DNA of 64,000 bases from DATAPD01 sp036265385 (GCA_036265385.1 DATAPD010000067.1:186001-250000), one strand, 5' to 3'. Positions 7,959-16,822 are shown, numbered from the stretch's first letter. Numbers and translations are program-made. Notes: generated by a model from the sequence alone, not told the origin.

Positions 7959-8270
7959 ATGAGTTCAAAGTACCTTGCGCGAAGCTCGCAGATCGCTGCT
8001 CGCCTGCTTGGTGGCGAAATGATGATCATGTCGCCATTGGATTCGACATTTTTCACGCTCAATGAAGTCGCTACGGTTATTTGGCAGGCTGCCGACGGCA
8101 ACACTACTCTCGATGAAATTGTGCGCGATCATGTAGTGCCTTCTTTTGATGTAGACCCCGCTGTTGCTCAGCAGGATTCAGAAGAGTTCGCTTACGAACT
8201 CTGCCGTCACGGCATTCTGCTTGTTTCAGACCACCCAATCTCTGCCGCCACTCGTCCGGAGTCTTCCTAA
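7959..8270 (+). CDS. PqqD-family RiPP recognition protein
   Basis: Stand-alone PqqD-like protein of 103 aa. The typical pattern is visible: a beta-hairpin with 'FFTLNEVATVIW' (about residues 31-42), then a helical TLDEIVRDHVV segment and a final helix-strand with a hydrophobic GILLV. PqqD-type domains (RREs) bind leader peptides and present them to a radical-SAM enzyme. The stop codon and the next start share one base (TAATG), so it is coupled to the radical-SAM gene, its expected partner. No pqqA, pqqB, pqqC or pqqE-like genes are present, so this is not PQQ synthesis. Confidence 0.9.
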   Translation: MSSKYLARSSQIAARLLGGEMMIMSPLDSTFFTLNEVATVIWQAADGNTTLDEIVRDHVVPSFDVDPAVAQQDSEEFAYELCRHGILLVSDHPISAATRPESS

Positions 8271-9394
8271 TGAGCCTGATGCAAGAGATGGCATCTCGCG
8301 CGCAATTGCTAGGGATACCTATGTCGGCGCACCTCGATGTTACGTACCGTTGTAATGAGCGGTGTGTGCACTGTTATCTCGATCACGATGATAACGGAGA
8401 GATGACGACAGCTGAGATAAAAGACCTGCTGGATCAGCTCGCGGAAGCGGGCGTTTTCATTCTCACTTTCAGTGGCGGAGAGGTTTTCCTGCGCCGCGAT
8501 TTCCTAGATCTGGTGGCGTACGCCCGCAAGCTTCAGTTCAACGTCAAGATCAAGACCAATGCGGTGATGATTCGCGAAGCTGAAGCGCGTCGCCTGCGTG
8601 AACTCGCCGTTGATGGTGTTCAGATCAGCGTGTACTCCCATCGCGCCGAAGTACACGATGCGATTACGAAACTTCCTGGCTCGTTCGAGAAGACGATTCG
8701 AGCGATCCGCTTCCTGAAGTCCCAAGGTCTGCGGGTTACGATTGCGAATGTGTTGATGAAATGGAATATGGGAGACCACACCGGAGTTCACGCGTTGGCG
8801 GACGAACTCGGAGTGATCTATACGCTCGATCCGACGATCACACCGAAGATTGATGGCGATATGTCGCTGCTTTCACTGCGAATTCCAGGGGAGCAATTGG
8901 CACAGGTCTTCCAAATAGAGAAGCTGGTAGGGAATGTCGATGAGTTCTGCGCGCCTCCGAAGCCCGTTCAGGAGGACGATCTCGATGCCTACTCTTGCAG
9001 TGCTGGACACACTCTCGCCTATATCTCCCCTTACGGGGATGTTTATCCCTGTGTGCAATTTCCTCTTCCGAGCGGGAACGTGCGACGTCAAAAGTTTTCC
9101 GATATCTGGTGGAACTCGCCACAACTCAAGGAAGTCCGGAGCATCAGCGTCCGCGACTTGCCTGTCTGTTCCACGTGCGCCCACGCCGGGGCGTGTTCCC
9201 GCTGCCCCGGGCTCGCATACATGGAAGGCAACATGCGAGGCCCTTCGACGGCAGATTGCGAGAAATCCTTCCGACGGACAGGGATTCCAAGTGCAAACAT
9301 GCTTCGGCGGCAAGGTCAGTCGGTCCCGACCATGCCGCTGATCCAGATTCGCCCGGCCGACACAACGTCAAGTATCGGCCCGATGGCCTCCTGA
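8270..9394 (+). CDS. Radical-SAM/SPASM peptide-modifying enzyme
   Basis: A 374-aa radical-SAM protein. The catalytic [4Fe-4S] motif is C28-x3-C32-x2-C35 and the SAM-binding SGGE is at residues 69-72. The C-terminal SPASM region offers auxiliary-cluster ligands: Cys227, 243, 261, 300, 303, 309, 312 and 330, with the typical 'GDVYPC' and 'CSTCAHAGACSRCPG' arrangement. SPASM enzymes crosslink or epimerise ribosomal peptides (thioether, C-C or C-O bonds). With two cysteines in the precursor tail, a thioether (sacti/ranthipeptide-like) product is a reasonable guess. It is the last gene of the cluster. The final ~40 residues after the last Cys have no known role. Confidence 0.92.
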   Translation: MSLMQEMASRAQLLGIPMSAHLDVTYRCNERCVHCYLDHDDNGEMTTAEIKDLLDQLAEAGVFILTFSGGEVFLRRDFLDLVAYARKLQFNVKIKTNAVMIREAEARRLRELAVDGVQISVYSHRAEVHDAITKLPGSFEKTIRAIRFLKSQGLRVTIANVLMKWNMGDHTGVHALADELGVIYTLDPTITPKIDGDMSLLSLRIPGEQLAQVFQIEKLVGNVDEFCAPPKPVQEDDLDAYSCSAGHTLAYISPYGDVYPCVQFPLPSGNVRRQKFSDIWWNSPQLKEVRSISVRDLPVCSTCAHAGACSRCPGLAYMEGNMRGPSTADCEKSFRRTGIPSANMLRRQGQSVPTMPLIQIRPADTTSSIGPMAS

Positions 9395-9484
9395 CGAGCA
9401 CTCGTTGATTACTTTCGTTTCTCAAAACACTGCAGTACCTGCGTCGGTCCGCGCCTCACGGTCGTAGAATTTGCAGTGGAGATT

Positions 9485-9934
9485 ATGTCTACGACTGCAT
9501 CACCATACGAGGTCCAACGCCGTAGCACGCGAGTTCGGCATGAAATTCCTTTGGTTGTGACCAGCATTGATCCAGCTTTATCCTTTTCGGGACCCGCTCG
9601 CACGCTGGTTGTAAACCCACAAGGATGCGGTGTTCGCTTGAATCGCGCGTTGGAACCGGGAACAGCTGTCCGGCTGGAAAAGCTTCCCGGAGGTCATCGG
9701 GTGACGGGGCGAGTGGCCAATTGTTGTCCCATCGGCGCGGACGGCAAGTTCTACCTTGTAGGAGTTGCTCTGGACGAGTCTGGCAATGTTTGGGGTCTGG
9801 CTGAGCCACCTGCTGATTGGGGAGTTCCTCAATCGAGCGTGGCGGCCACTGCTGTCAGTTCTGCCAAGAAAAGCCACGAATGGCCTTTTTCGCAATTTTC
9901 CACGCGCGGCGAATTCCACCCCGGCCGCAAGTAA
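9485..9934 (+). CDS. PilZ domain protein
   Basis: Small cytosolic protein of 149 aa that probably binds c-di-GMP. The N-terminal RRSTRVRHEIPL provides the RxxxR motif, and the later NPQGCGVRLNRALEPGTAVRL stands where the D/NxSxxG box lies, though in degenerate form. A TAGAAT box (9465-9470) lies 14 bases before the ATG and GGAG lies just before it. It is separated by 90 bases from the radical-SAM gene and convergent with the large HD-GYP/GGDEF gene, so it belongs to the c-di-GMP group downstream, not to the peptide cluster. Confidence 0.8.
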   Translation: MSTTASPYEVQRRSTRVRHEIPLVVTSIDPALSFSGPARTLVVNPQGCGVRLNRALEPGTAVRLEKLPGGHRVTGRVANCCPIGADGKFYLVGVALDESGNVWGLAEPPADWGVPQSSVAATAVSSAKKSHEWPFSQFSTRGEFHPGRK

Positions 9935-9942
9935 AAACCGCT

Positions 9943-12768
9943 CTATTTCGATAACACTCTGGAGAGATAGTAATTGTCGTAGTTTTTCGTCGTTCGATCG
10001 ACGTATTCGACGATGCGCTGCAATTCTTCCCGCTGCTCGCGATTGCCTTCCTTGAACTGCACGGCGATACCGCGACCGGGATCCATGCGCAGCACAGTCC
10101 CGGTGGCCGCGTGTTTACCATCATCGATCGAGAAGACCATTTTCATTTTCGAATCGGGGCGCAGGATAGCCGTCGTCTCGATATAGCAGCCGCCAAGGCT
10201 GATATCGACGAGGTTGGCAAGAATCGGTCCCTGCAATGTTTCTGGATGCAGTTCGATTGTCAGCCTCCCCTTCAATCGCGGATACATCCGGCGATTCTTT
10301 TGCTCCGGACGGTTGCGCTGTTTCTCGCTGTACATGCGGCGATCGGCTTCCGCGAGAAGCCCCTCGGCATCTGCGCCATCTTCCGGATAGGCAGCGCGGC
10401 CCACACTCAAAGAGAGGAAATCTTCGCCACAAACCTCATGGCCCACCTGTTTGACAAGGCTGCGTAGCTGTTCGGCTTTGTTCTTCGCGTCTTCCGAGTG
10501 CAGCCCAGGCGCGATCAGCACGAACTCATCACCGCCCATGCGGGCTACATAGTCGTATTCGCGGCACGTTTCTTTCAAGGAATGCGCGAAGAGACGCAGC
10601 ACCCGATTTCCTTCAAGGTGGCCGAAGCGGTCGTTGATCTGCTTAAATCCATCCATGTCGCAGACCATAACAGTCAGCAGCGAGTTATCGCGTTTGCAAC
10701 GGGCAAGTTCGCGGTCGAGTTGCAGGAACAGTGATCGTGCGTTCGGGAGACCGGTAAGGTAATCCGTGACAGCCGAGCTTTCCGCCTGCTGATATTTGAG
10801 GGCGTTTTCGATGGCCAGCGCCATTTTCGGACTGACTGCGAGCAGCACGCGCAGGTGGTCGGCAGTAAACGCGTCTTTATCCGCGTTGTACAACGCCAGT
10901 ACTCCAACAACTCCCGCAGTTCCCTCCAATGGCACAGCTAACGCGGAACGCAGGGTGCTGAACTTGCTCGGATCATTCAGGTATCCAGGCTCGACCGACG
11001 GATTTCCGTTCACAATCGGCTTCTTGTTGTTCGCGACCCAGCCAGACAACCCTTGTCCTAACGGAATTCGCAGCGAGGCGAATAACCGGAAATTATCTCC
11101 GCTCACGTACTCGGGTAGAAGCTCATTGTTGCGCAGAACATAAATTGCAATCGCATCGTAGGGAACCAGGCGACGCAGCTTGACCGAAAAAACTGACAAT
11201 GTTTCGCCCAAGCTGAGCGATGCACCGAGATCCTGGCTCAACTCGAAGAGCGTTTGCGCTTCTTGTCTCGCCGAGGCAATCGAGGAAAGGAATCCCGCTT
11301 CGGGCGCTTCGGACGAAATCGTTTTCGCATACCCGGCTGCCGGCTCTACATCCACGTCGACCTTCACGTCCGTTGAGAGCTTTGACCACGGATTTTCCAA
11401 TGCGGTCGCGGTCACTCGCCGTTCCAATTCGAGGTAGCGTCTTCGAAGCACGGCTACGACATTCGGATCGAATGCTTTGCCGGACTCCTGCTCCAGTCGC
11501 GTCATAACCTCTGGCATCGGCAGAGCACGCCGGTATTGGCGATCGGAGGCCATCGCATCCAGGAAATCGACGGCCGTGAGGATTCGGGCTCCAATCGGAA
11601 TCTGGTTGCCTTTTAAGCCGAAGGGATAGCCTGATCCATCGAATTTTTCGTGGTGAGCTCGAACTATCGGTACCACCGGGTAGGGGAAGCGGACTCGCTC
11701 TAGGATTTCCGCACCCACCACCGGGTGAATCTTCATCTTCTCGAACTCTTCCGGCGTTAGCTTTCCGGGCTTCGAGATGATGTGTTCAGGGATGGCGAGT
11801 TTACCGATGTCATGCAGGAGGGCCGCTGCCTGGAGTGCTTCCATCTCGGCAGGCGAGATTTTCAATTCTTTAGCGACTTCGACCGCATACAAGCGCACGC
11901 GCTGCAGGTGATCGTGCGTCGTGTGGTCCTTGGCTTCGATCGCTAGCGCCAGCGCTTCGATCGTTCGCATGTGCAGGTCGGCGATTTCCTCAACGTGACG
12001 CTTTTCATCTTCCAGTCGGCCCAGGTACAGACGATAAGAACGGTAGATCAGGTACACAACGGGTAAGACCAACAGGGAACTTTGCCAATCAAGAAGCAAG
12101 TTGACCCAGCTCATCAATCCAGCAATTCCGGCTCCGACCAGGTAATAGGGGAAGCTCCAGACGTAACATTCCTGCCAGATTTTTCGAAGCGATTTGTGCT
12201 CTGTGAGCGCGATTACGGTTGCAACAGGAATCGTGTTCGCGGCGAAGAATGTGCACGCTGCGAGCACCAACAGCAGAGAAGGGTTGCTCAACTTCCCATG
12301 GAAGATGGCCAGATGGTACAGCGTGTACGAAGCCGAAATCGCCAGCGCCGTGGCGCAGATGTTGAATACAACTTGCAGCGGAGAAGGCCGGTCGCGGTAC
12401 AAGCACTGCACGAGCACTGCCGCACATCCCAGCGCCATGGTCTCCGAAAAGCTCAGCTCGAGGATGCCCACCAGGATGAAAAGAAAATTTACTGACATCG
12501 TGCCCGTAATCCCGGGCAGATTCACTTTCATCCGCGATGCCACCATGGCTACGGTTAAAAAGCAGATAAACCGAAAAGCATTCGTACTCTCGCCTTTAAG
12601 GCACGCATAAACCAGGACGCAGATTCCTGCTACCACGACGGCGCTGATGAAGGCACGCGCCATCCCGTTCATTCGTCGCCAGGTGTGCGGATGCGTGGAC
12701 ACGACGGAATACACCTCACCTTGCTGCTCTCTCGCCCGTTCGGGAAGGAACAGTGAGAACTCCTTCAT
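9943..12768 (-). CDS. Membrane HD-GYP / GAF / GGDEF / PilZ multidomain c-di-GMP protein
   Basis: A 941-aa signalling protein. Order: an N-terminal block of about six to eight hydrophobic segments (to about residue 245); HD-GYP phosphodiesterase (LLHDIGKLAIPEH, HHEKFDGSGYP, about 270-450); a GAF sensor domain (about 500-650); a GGDEF cyclase domain with intact motif (RMGGDEFVLI, about 745); and a C-terminal PilZ domain starting at NRRMYPRLKG (about 815-935). Both the synthetic and degrading active-site motifs look intact, and the PilZ domain could give product feedback. I chose ATG 12768; a TTG at 12789 is also in frame. Confidence 0.9.
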   Translation of the reverse strand: MKEFSLFLPERAREQQGEVYSVVSTHPHTWRRMNGMARAFISAVVVAGICVLVYACLKGESTNAFRFICFLTVAMVASRMKVNLPGITGTMSVNFLFILVGILELSFSETMALGCAAVLVQCLYRDRPSPLQVVFNICATALAISASYTLYHLAIFHGKLSNPSLLLVLAACTFFAANTIPVATVIALTEHKSLRKIWQECYVWSFPYYLVGAGIAGLMSWVNLLLDWQSSLLVLPVVYLIYRSYRLYLGRLEDEKRHVEEIADLHMRTIEALALAIEAKDHTTHDHLQRVRLYAVEVAKELKISPAEMEALQAAALLHDIGKLAIPEHIISKPGKLTPEEFEKMKIHPVVGAEILERVRFPYPVVPIVRAHHEKFDGSGYPFGLKGNQIPIGARILTAVDFLDAMASDRQYRRALPMPEVMTRLEQESGKAFDPNVVAVLRRRYLELERRVTATALENPWSKLSTDVKVDVDVEPAAGYAKTISSEAPEAGFLSSIASARQEAQTLFELSQDLGASLSLGETLSVFSVKLRRLVPYDAIAIYVLRNNELLPEYVSGDNFRLFASLRIPLGQGLSGWVANNKKPIVNGNPSVEPGYLNDPSKFSTLRSALAVPLEGTAGVVGVLALYNADKDAFTADHLRVLLAVSPKMALAIENALKYQQAESSAVTDYLTGLPNARSLFLQLDRELARCKRDNSLLTVMVCDMDGFKQINDRFGHLEGNRVLRLFAHSLKETCREYDYVARMGGDEFVLIAPGLHSEDAKNKAEQLRSLVKQVGHEVCGEDFLSLSVGRAAYPEDGADAEGLLAEADRRMYSEKQRNRPEQKNRRMYPRLKGRLTIELHPETLQGPILANLVDISLGGCYIETTAILRPDSKMKMVFSIDDGKHAATGTVLRMDPGRGIAVQFKEGNREQREELQRIVEYVDRTTKNYDNYYLSRVLSK

Positions 12769-12860
12769 TGAACCAGCTAACCTACACAAATTGAAGGAGT
12801 AACCGATGTTCGAGCCAAACTTTCGTAACCGGGAACTTCGGGTATCTCGGAGAGGTTTCT

Positions 12861-13295
12861 TTAGAGTCGTCCGCGTTTGGCGAGGGTCTGCAGAATCTCG
12901 ATTTCTGTCCGCAATCTCTGAATTTCCTGCTCCTTACGGCGAAGCAAGGAAATGAACTCAGCCTGGCTGCGGCCGGAGCCCGATTTGGCGGTTTGGGTGC
13001 GAAGAGGCGCTCGCTGCTCGCCCGAGAGGGGCGCCACGAACTCGATGCCGAAGGAGCATCCGGCCTTGCTGCGCACGACGCCTTCGACCTGCGTCTGGCC
13101 CGGCGTTTGGAATTCGACTTTGACCGAATCTCCAGCCCGCATCTGCACTCCGGCATACAATGCCATGCCGCCATCACTGATTTCACTCACGCGTCCGGAG
13201 ACACGGATCGCGTTCGGTCCATTCATCAATGTTACGGAAACAGGCAGATCGACGGGGTGTCGAGGCCAGCGGCGGAGGATAGGGAAGGGGGACAT
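12861..13295 (-). CDS. PilZ domain protein with C-terminal coiled coil
   Basis: A 144-aa protein. The PilZ motif begins with RRWPRHPVDLPV (RxxxR-like), then SEISDGGMALY (D/NxSxxGG) near residue 40. The last 40 residues (AEFISLLRRKEQEIQRLRTEI) form a clear heptad-like coiled coil, suggesting oligomerisation or partner binding. It is transcribed in the same direction as the upstream-numbered HD-GYP/GGDEF gene, with a 92-base gap, so the two are probably functionally linked. Output target unknown. Confidence 0.85.
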   Translation of the reverse strand: MSPFPILRRWPRHPVDLPVSVTLMNGPNAIRVSGRVSEISDGGMALYAGVQMRAGDSVKVEFQTPGQTQVEGVVRSKAGCSFGIEFVAPLSGEQRAPLRTQTAKSGSGRSQAEFISLLRRKEQEIQRLRTEIEILQTLAKRGRL

Positions 13296-13525
13296 CGCTC
13301 CACACCTGCGAAATCCGAATCATCTTAATGCGCGACAGCTTCCGCAGCAACGTTACTAACGTGCTTCGTGAAAGTTACTTATTCAGTGCGCGAACATTCT
13401 GTTGATGGCAATCCAAGGCGTCATCAATCGAGCACCGGACCTCATCCCCGCATCTACAGATGTGGATTTGCACAATGAATTTCTGAAATTGTTGGCGTAA
13501 CTAAAAGACTCGGCAGTCTCGCGTT

Positions 13526-13554
13526 TTGAGCTTCCTCCCCTCCCGCCATACAAT
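13526..13554 (+). promoter_or_regulatory. Promoter of the CAT-anticodon tRNA gene
   Basis: TTGAGC at 13526-13531 and TACAAT at 13549-13554 are separated by 17 bases, and the tRNA begins 9 bases after the -10 box. The remaining 230 bases between the PilZ gene (13295) and this promoter contain no feature I can support. Confidence 0.65.
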
Positions 13555-13562
13555 GCCTGAAA

Positions 13563-13638
13563 GGGCCCATAGCTCAACGGTTAGAGCAGCAGACTCATAA
13601 TCTGTTGGTTCCAGGTTCAAATCCTGGTGGGCCCACCA
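13563..13638 (+). tRNA. tRNA with CAT anticodon (tRNA-Ile2 favoured over Met), CCA encoded
   Basis: Full cloverleaf: acceptor GGGCCCA pairs with TGGGCCC, D arm GCTC/GAGC with an 8-base loop, anticodon loop CTCATAA giving CAT, T arm CCAGG/CCTGG with TTCAAAT, discriminator A and encoded CCA. A CAT anticodon can be elongator Met, or Ile2 that is modified by TilS to read ATA. The short D-loop and TTGGTTCCAGG variable/T region look more like E. coli ileX than metT, so Ile2 is favoured, not proven. Confidence 0.92.
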
Positions 13639-13743
13639 CATTACGAAGACTCAGCTGGCAAGCCCCACACGGTGGATGAGATTCTGGAATCTTGGATCTT
13701 TCCGCAGCGGATTCATTCGGGGATCCACCCCGATCCACGGCAG

Positions 13744-15555
13744 TCAAGTTGAGTGTTGACGATAGGCTAGTTCCAGAGAAGAGATGGCCTGTTCCGTTTC
13801 GCCAAGATCGTTGTAGGCACCGGCAACGAGGAAGCGGCACACATAACGGCTTTGTGCCAGGTCCAGTGCATGATTCAACAATTGCTTCGCCTTTTCGTGT
13901 TGCCCTGCGCGAGCTATCGCCGATGCGGCGGTCGCGAGGACGCTAGGACTGTCCTCGGAAAATTGTTCGGCTTGCCCGGCGGAATGCAATGCTTCAGTCC
14001 GCTGTCCCAGGTCAGCTTCGGCGAGGGCGCGCAAAGCATAGGGAAGGCCAGCCTGCGGTTCCAATTCAATGGTTTTGTTTGCCTGCTCGATGGTTTCGTG
14101 GAGTTGTCCTGAGAAATAGTGAATCCAGAGGGCCTCGTTACGGCTTTCGACTGCCATCGGATCAAACAGGTATGCCTGGCGCGCGTGGGATACAGCTTCG
14201 TTATGTCGCCCCTGAGTTGACAAGTAGTTGGAATATCCTAACTGGGCATCCGGTGAGTTTGGATTTAGGTCGAGCGCACGGCGGTATTCCACATCGGCCC
14301 CGGCCCAGTTCCAATCAAAAAACAAATATGCATCGCCGAGGGTGACGTGCGCAGACGCGAGGGCCGGATCTAGTTGGATTGCCTTCTGCGCTGCTTGTTT
14401 CACCAACGGACCCGCCTCCGAAGGTGCTCTGTAGTACGGCACTGAGGCGCTATACACCTGAGCTAAGGCAGCGTACGGACGAGCGTTAGCTGGATCGATG
14501 GCAATCGCATCCTGGAAATTGCGGATCGCGCTTTCCAGACCCTCTCGGGTTCCCTTACGAAATTCGGTTAATCCAAGCAAGTACTTCCGGTACGCCTCGG
14601 GATCGAAACGAAGTTCCGTCGAGGCATTCCTTGACGCAGGGATCAATTCGAGCCGCAGAGAATGAGTGATACGCTCGGAAATTTCTCGTTGAACCTTTAG
14701 GATGTCGGTGAGAGGAGTTTCATAACTCTCAGCCCAGAGGTGGGTCTGGTCGTTTGCCTGAATCAATTGTGCAGTGATGCGTACCCGGTCGCCAGCCTGA
14801 CGCACACTTCCTTCGAGCAGGTAGTTGACACCAAGTTCTTTCCCGATCTGCGTGACCGACTCGTTTGTGTTTTTGTAACGCATCGCGGAAGTGCGCGCGA
14901 TCACCCCGAGAGCTGACGGCTGCAATTGTCCAAGTTGCGCGATCATCTCTTCCGTTAGGCCATCGGCAAAATAATCCTCGTTGCTGTTACCAGTCAGGTT
15001 TTGAAACGGCAGTACGGCAAACATCACCCGGGTGGGAACAGCTGGGCTTGCTGGACGTGAGTGCATTCCAAACCACACTCCGAGGGCGGCCAGGAACACC
15101 GCTGTAATGACAAAGGCGACCTTCAGCGAGAAGAGCCTCTTAGCAGGGGGTGTCGTCGGCAATGGAGTCGGAGCAGGGGTATTTTCGGGAACAACGATCG
15201 GTCCGATGAATCGATATCCCCGTTTGGGCAATGTCTCGATGTACCGGGGATTATCTGCCGAGTCACTTAACGCATCCCGGAGCTTATTGATGGCCTTGTT
15301 GAGTCCGTGTTCGAAGTCAACAAAGGTGTCGGAACCCCAGAGCTTTTGATGTAGTTGTTCGCGAGTGACGATCTGGCCGGGTGTGTGAAGAAGGATCTCT
15401 AGGACTGACAGAGGCTGCGAGTGGAGTTTAACTCTCAAACCATTCTTGCGGAGCTCCCCGGCTCGGAAATCCACCTCGAAGTCGCCGAAGCGTACGCGTT
15501 CGGTCCAAGTGGTTCCGGAGGGTTTGGGATTTTCGGTCGGCGTCTGCTCACGCAT
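13744..15555 (-). CDS. CadC-like winged-helix transcription regulator with TolB-N-like and TPR domains
   Basis: A 603-aa predicted membrane-bound regulator. The N-terminal OmpR/PhoB-type winged helix spans about residues 20-118 (VREQLHQKLWGSDTFVDF; KRGYRF). A proline-rich linker and one TM helix (about 147-165) follow. Then comes a TolB-N-like segment beginning FAVLPFQNLTGN (about 183-305), then several TPR units to the C-terminus. This architecture is abundant in Acidobacteriota and has unknown inputs. The DNA-binding domain would be cytoplasmic and the TPR region periplasmic. No obvious target operon adjoins it. Confidence 0.9.
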   Translation of the reverse strand: MREQTPTENPKPSGTTWTERVRFGDFEVDFRAGELRKNGLRVKLHSQPLSVLEILLHTPGQIVTREQLHQKLWGSDTFVDFEHGLNKAINKLRDALSDSADNPRYIETLPKRGYRFIGPIVVPENTPAPTPLPTTPPAKRLFSLKVAFVITAVFLAALGVWFGMHSRPASPAVPTRVMFAVLPFQNLTGNSNEDYFADGLTEEMIAQLGQLQPSALGVIARTSAMRYKNTNESVTQIGKELGVNYLLEGSVRQAGDRVRITAQLIQANDQTHLWAESYETPLTDILKVQREISERITHSLRLELIPASRNASTELRFDPEAYRKYLLGLTEFRKGTREGLESAIRNFQDAIAIDPANARPYAALAQVYSASVPYYRAPSEAGPLVKQAAQKAIQLDPALASAHVTLGDAYLFFDWNWAGADVEYRRALDLNPNSPDAQLGYSNYLSTQGRHNEAVSHARQAYLFDPMAVESRNEALWIHYFSGQLHETIEQANKTIELEPQAGLPYALRALAEADLGQRTEALHSAGQAEQFSEDSPSVLATAASAIARAGQHEKAKQLLNHALDLAQSRYVCRFLVAGAYNDLGETEQAISSLELAYRQHST

Positions 15556-15793
15556 CAGAAGAGTCCGGCGGCAGAATTGAGAGGAACTATAGCATAGCGG
15601 GGGAGATGTGGCCGGAAGAGATCAGTCGATATCCACACTGTTTTCAGACATTTACGCAGGGATAATTCTTCTATGCCACAGGGATACGCCATCCATTGAG
15701 CTCGTAACTCCGACATCGCAAAGTGCCTTCCATCGAGCGGGCCGGGGCATCCAGCTGGCCGACGAAAAATCTGTGGGGAAAAAAGGAGTTCTC

Positions 15794-16351
15794 ATGAAAG
15801 GACTTGGAGTCCTGTTCACAGCTACGTTAGTGGCTGCCGTGTGGTTGAGCAGTGTCGCAACAGCGCAGCCAGAAGGAAGTGTCAGCCAGGAGAATAAGGT
15901 AAACAATCTGCTTACCGTTGTGCGCAATGCAACCGAACGATTCAAGGACGTAAAGATAGCCGAGCACGCCGGATATCAGCTTATGTTTGGATGTGTCAGC
16001 GGACCCGATGCAGGCGCTATGGGGTTGCACTACGTGAATGGGACAATTTTCCAAAACGGCATCATCGATGCCGAACAACCCACGATCATGATTTACGAGC
16101 CAACGGCGAACGGGAAACTGAATTTGATCGGGGCTGATTTTCTAGTGCTCGCTGATACTTGGAACAAGGCTCATCCCGATGGTCCACCGCAGCTGATGGG
16201 CCAGCTCTTCCACTACTTCGAAGCTCCCAATCGATTCGGCCTGCCGCCGTTCTACACGCTCCATGTATGGGCGTGGAAGGAGAACCCGCAGGGGGCATTT
16301 GTGAACTGGCACCCACACGTCTCGTGCAAGTTGTATTCGCCTGGGAATTGA
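15794..16351 (+). CDS. Secreted conserved protein of unknown function
   Basis: A 185-aa protein with a signal peptide (residues 1-24, cleavage after TAQ or thereabouts). I do not recognise a named domain. The mature part has strongly conserved-looking motifs: EHAGYQLMFGCVSGP near residue 60, GAMGLHYVN, and HVWAWKENPQGAFVNWHPHVSC at the C-terminus. Several His, Trp and two Cys could bind a metal. I chose ATG 15794 because AAGGAG lies 7-8 bases upstream and the signal peptide begins there; an in-frame start at 15608 gives no sensible N-terminus. The 238 bases upstream, back to the regulator's start, hold no other supported feature. Confidence 0.8.
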   Translation: MKGLGVLFTATLVAAVWLSSVATAQPEGSVSQENKVNNLLTVVRNATERFKDVKIAEHAGYQLMFGCVSGPDAGAMGLHYVNGTIFQNGIIDAEQPTIMIYEPTANGKLNLIGADFLVLADTWNKAHPDGPPQLMGQLFHYFEAPNRFGLPPFYTLHVWAWKENPQGAFVNWHPHVSCKLYSPGN

Positions 16352-16369
16352 CTTCGAAAGTGCGTTCAA

Positions 16370-16412
16370 CGGGCGCTCGTTCGTGATCGGACTGGCGCCC
16401 GAGTTTTATTTG
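16370..16412 (+). terminator. Rho-independent terminator-like hairpin
   Basis: CGGGCGC (16370-16376) pairs with GCGCCCG (16395-16401) across an 18-base loop and is followed by AGTTTTATTTG. It lies between the convergent secreted-protein gene and the arsR-like gene. Confidence 0.5.
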
Positions 16413-16422
16413 ACGAACTCGC

Positions 16423-16797
16423 TCATGCTGATTTGAGCGGAACCGGTGCTCCCTTCAAGTTCACGAATCGCTGCGGGGCGCAGCAGGCACGCGCCAAACG
16501 TGCCAAATCATTCTTCATCTCGCGGTCTTCCGACAGGGCGTTCACTACCTCGTCGAGTATACTCGCGGCCGCCGCTTCCTTAGGTACCGCGATGCGGTAG
16601 TGCATCCAGGTCCCCTGCCTCCGCGCTGCCACGATGCCTGCGCGCCGCAAATACGCCAGGTGCCGCGAGATCTTTGGCTGACTCAAGCGCAGGATTTCCA
16701 CGAAGTAACAGACGCATACTTCCTGGTCACGCATCAGGTTAAGGAGGCGCAGGCGGGTGCGGTCCGCCAAGGCTCGAAACAGGGCATCTAGGTTCAT
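16423..16797 (-). CDS. arsR: ArsR/SmtB-family metalloregulator
   Basis: A 124-aa winged-helix repressor. The DNA-reading helix region is LRLSQPKISRHLAYLRRAGIV. Just before it, QEVCVCYF contains the paired cysteines (CVC) used by classical ArsR to sense As(III). More Cys near the C-terminus (ARACC) could add ligands. The start is ATG 16797 at MNLDALFRALAD, the usual ArsR N-terminus; the frame stays open upstream but would cover the divergent control region. It faces an arsM-like gene across 117 bases, so autoregulation plus control of arsM is expected. Confidence 0.87.
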   Translation of the reverse strand: MNLDALFRALADRTRLRLLNLMRDQEVCVCYFVEILRLSQPKISRHLAYLRRAGIVAARRQGTWMHYRIAVPKEAAAASILDEVVNALSEDREMKNDLARLARACCAPQRFVNLKGAPVPLKSA

Positions 16798-16822
16798 TGC
16801 TTGCTCCAGTATATTCGCGAAG

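Noticed and set aside
3454..9394. Reading the cluster as a lasso peptide or PQQ pathway
   Set aside because: There is no asparagine-synthetase-like cyclase, no transglutaminase-like protease, and no pqqA/B/C/E-like gene; only individual accessory parts resemble those systems.
13405..13500. 31-codon plus-strand ORF before the CAT tRNA
   Set aside because: No ribosome-binding site, no promoter, no recognisable motif; likely chance.
15608..15793. Upstream N-terminal extension of the secreted protein gene
   Set aside because: The ribosome-binding site and signal peptide both place the start at 15794.
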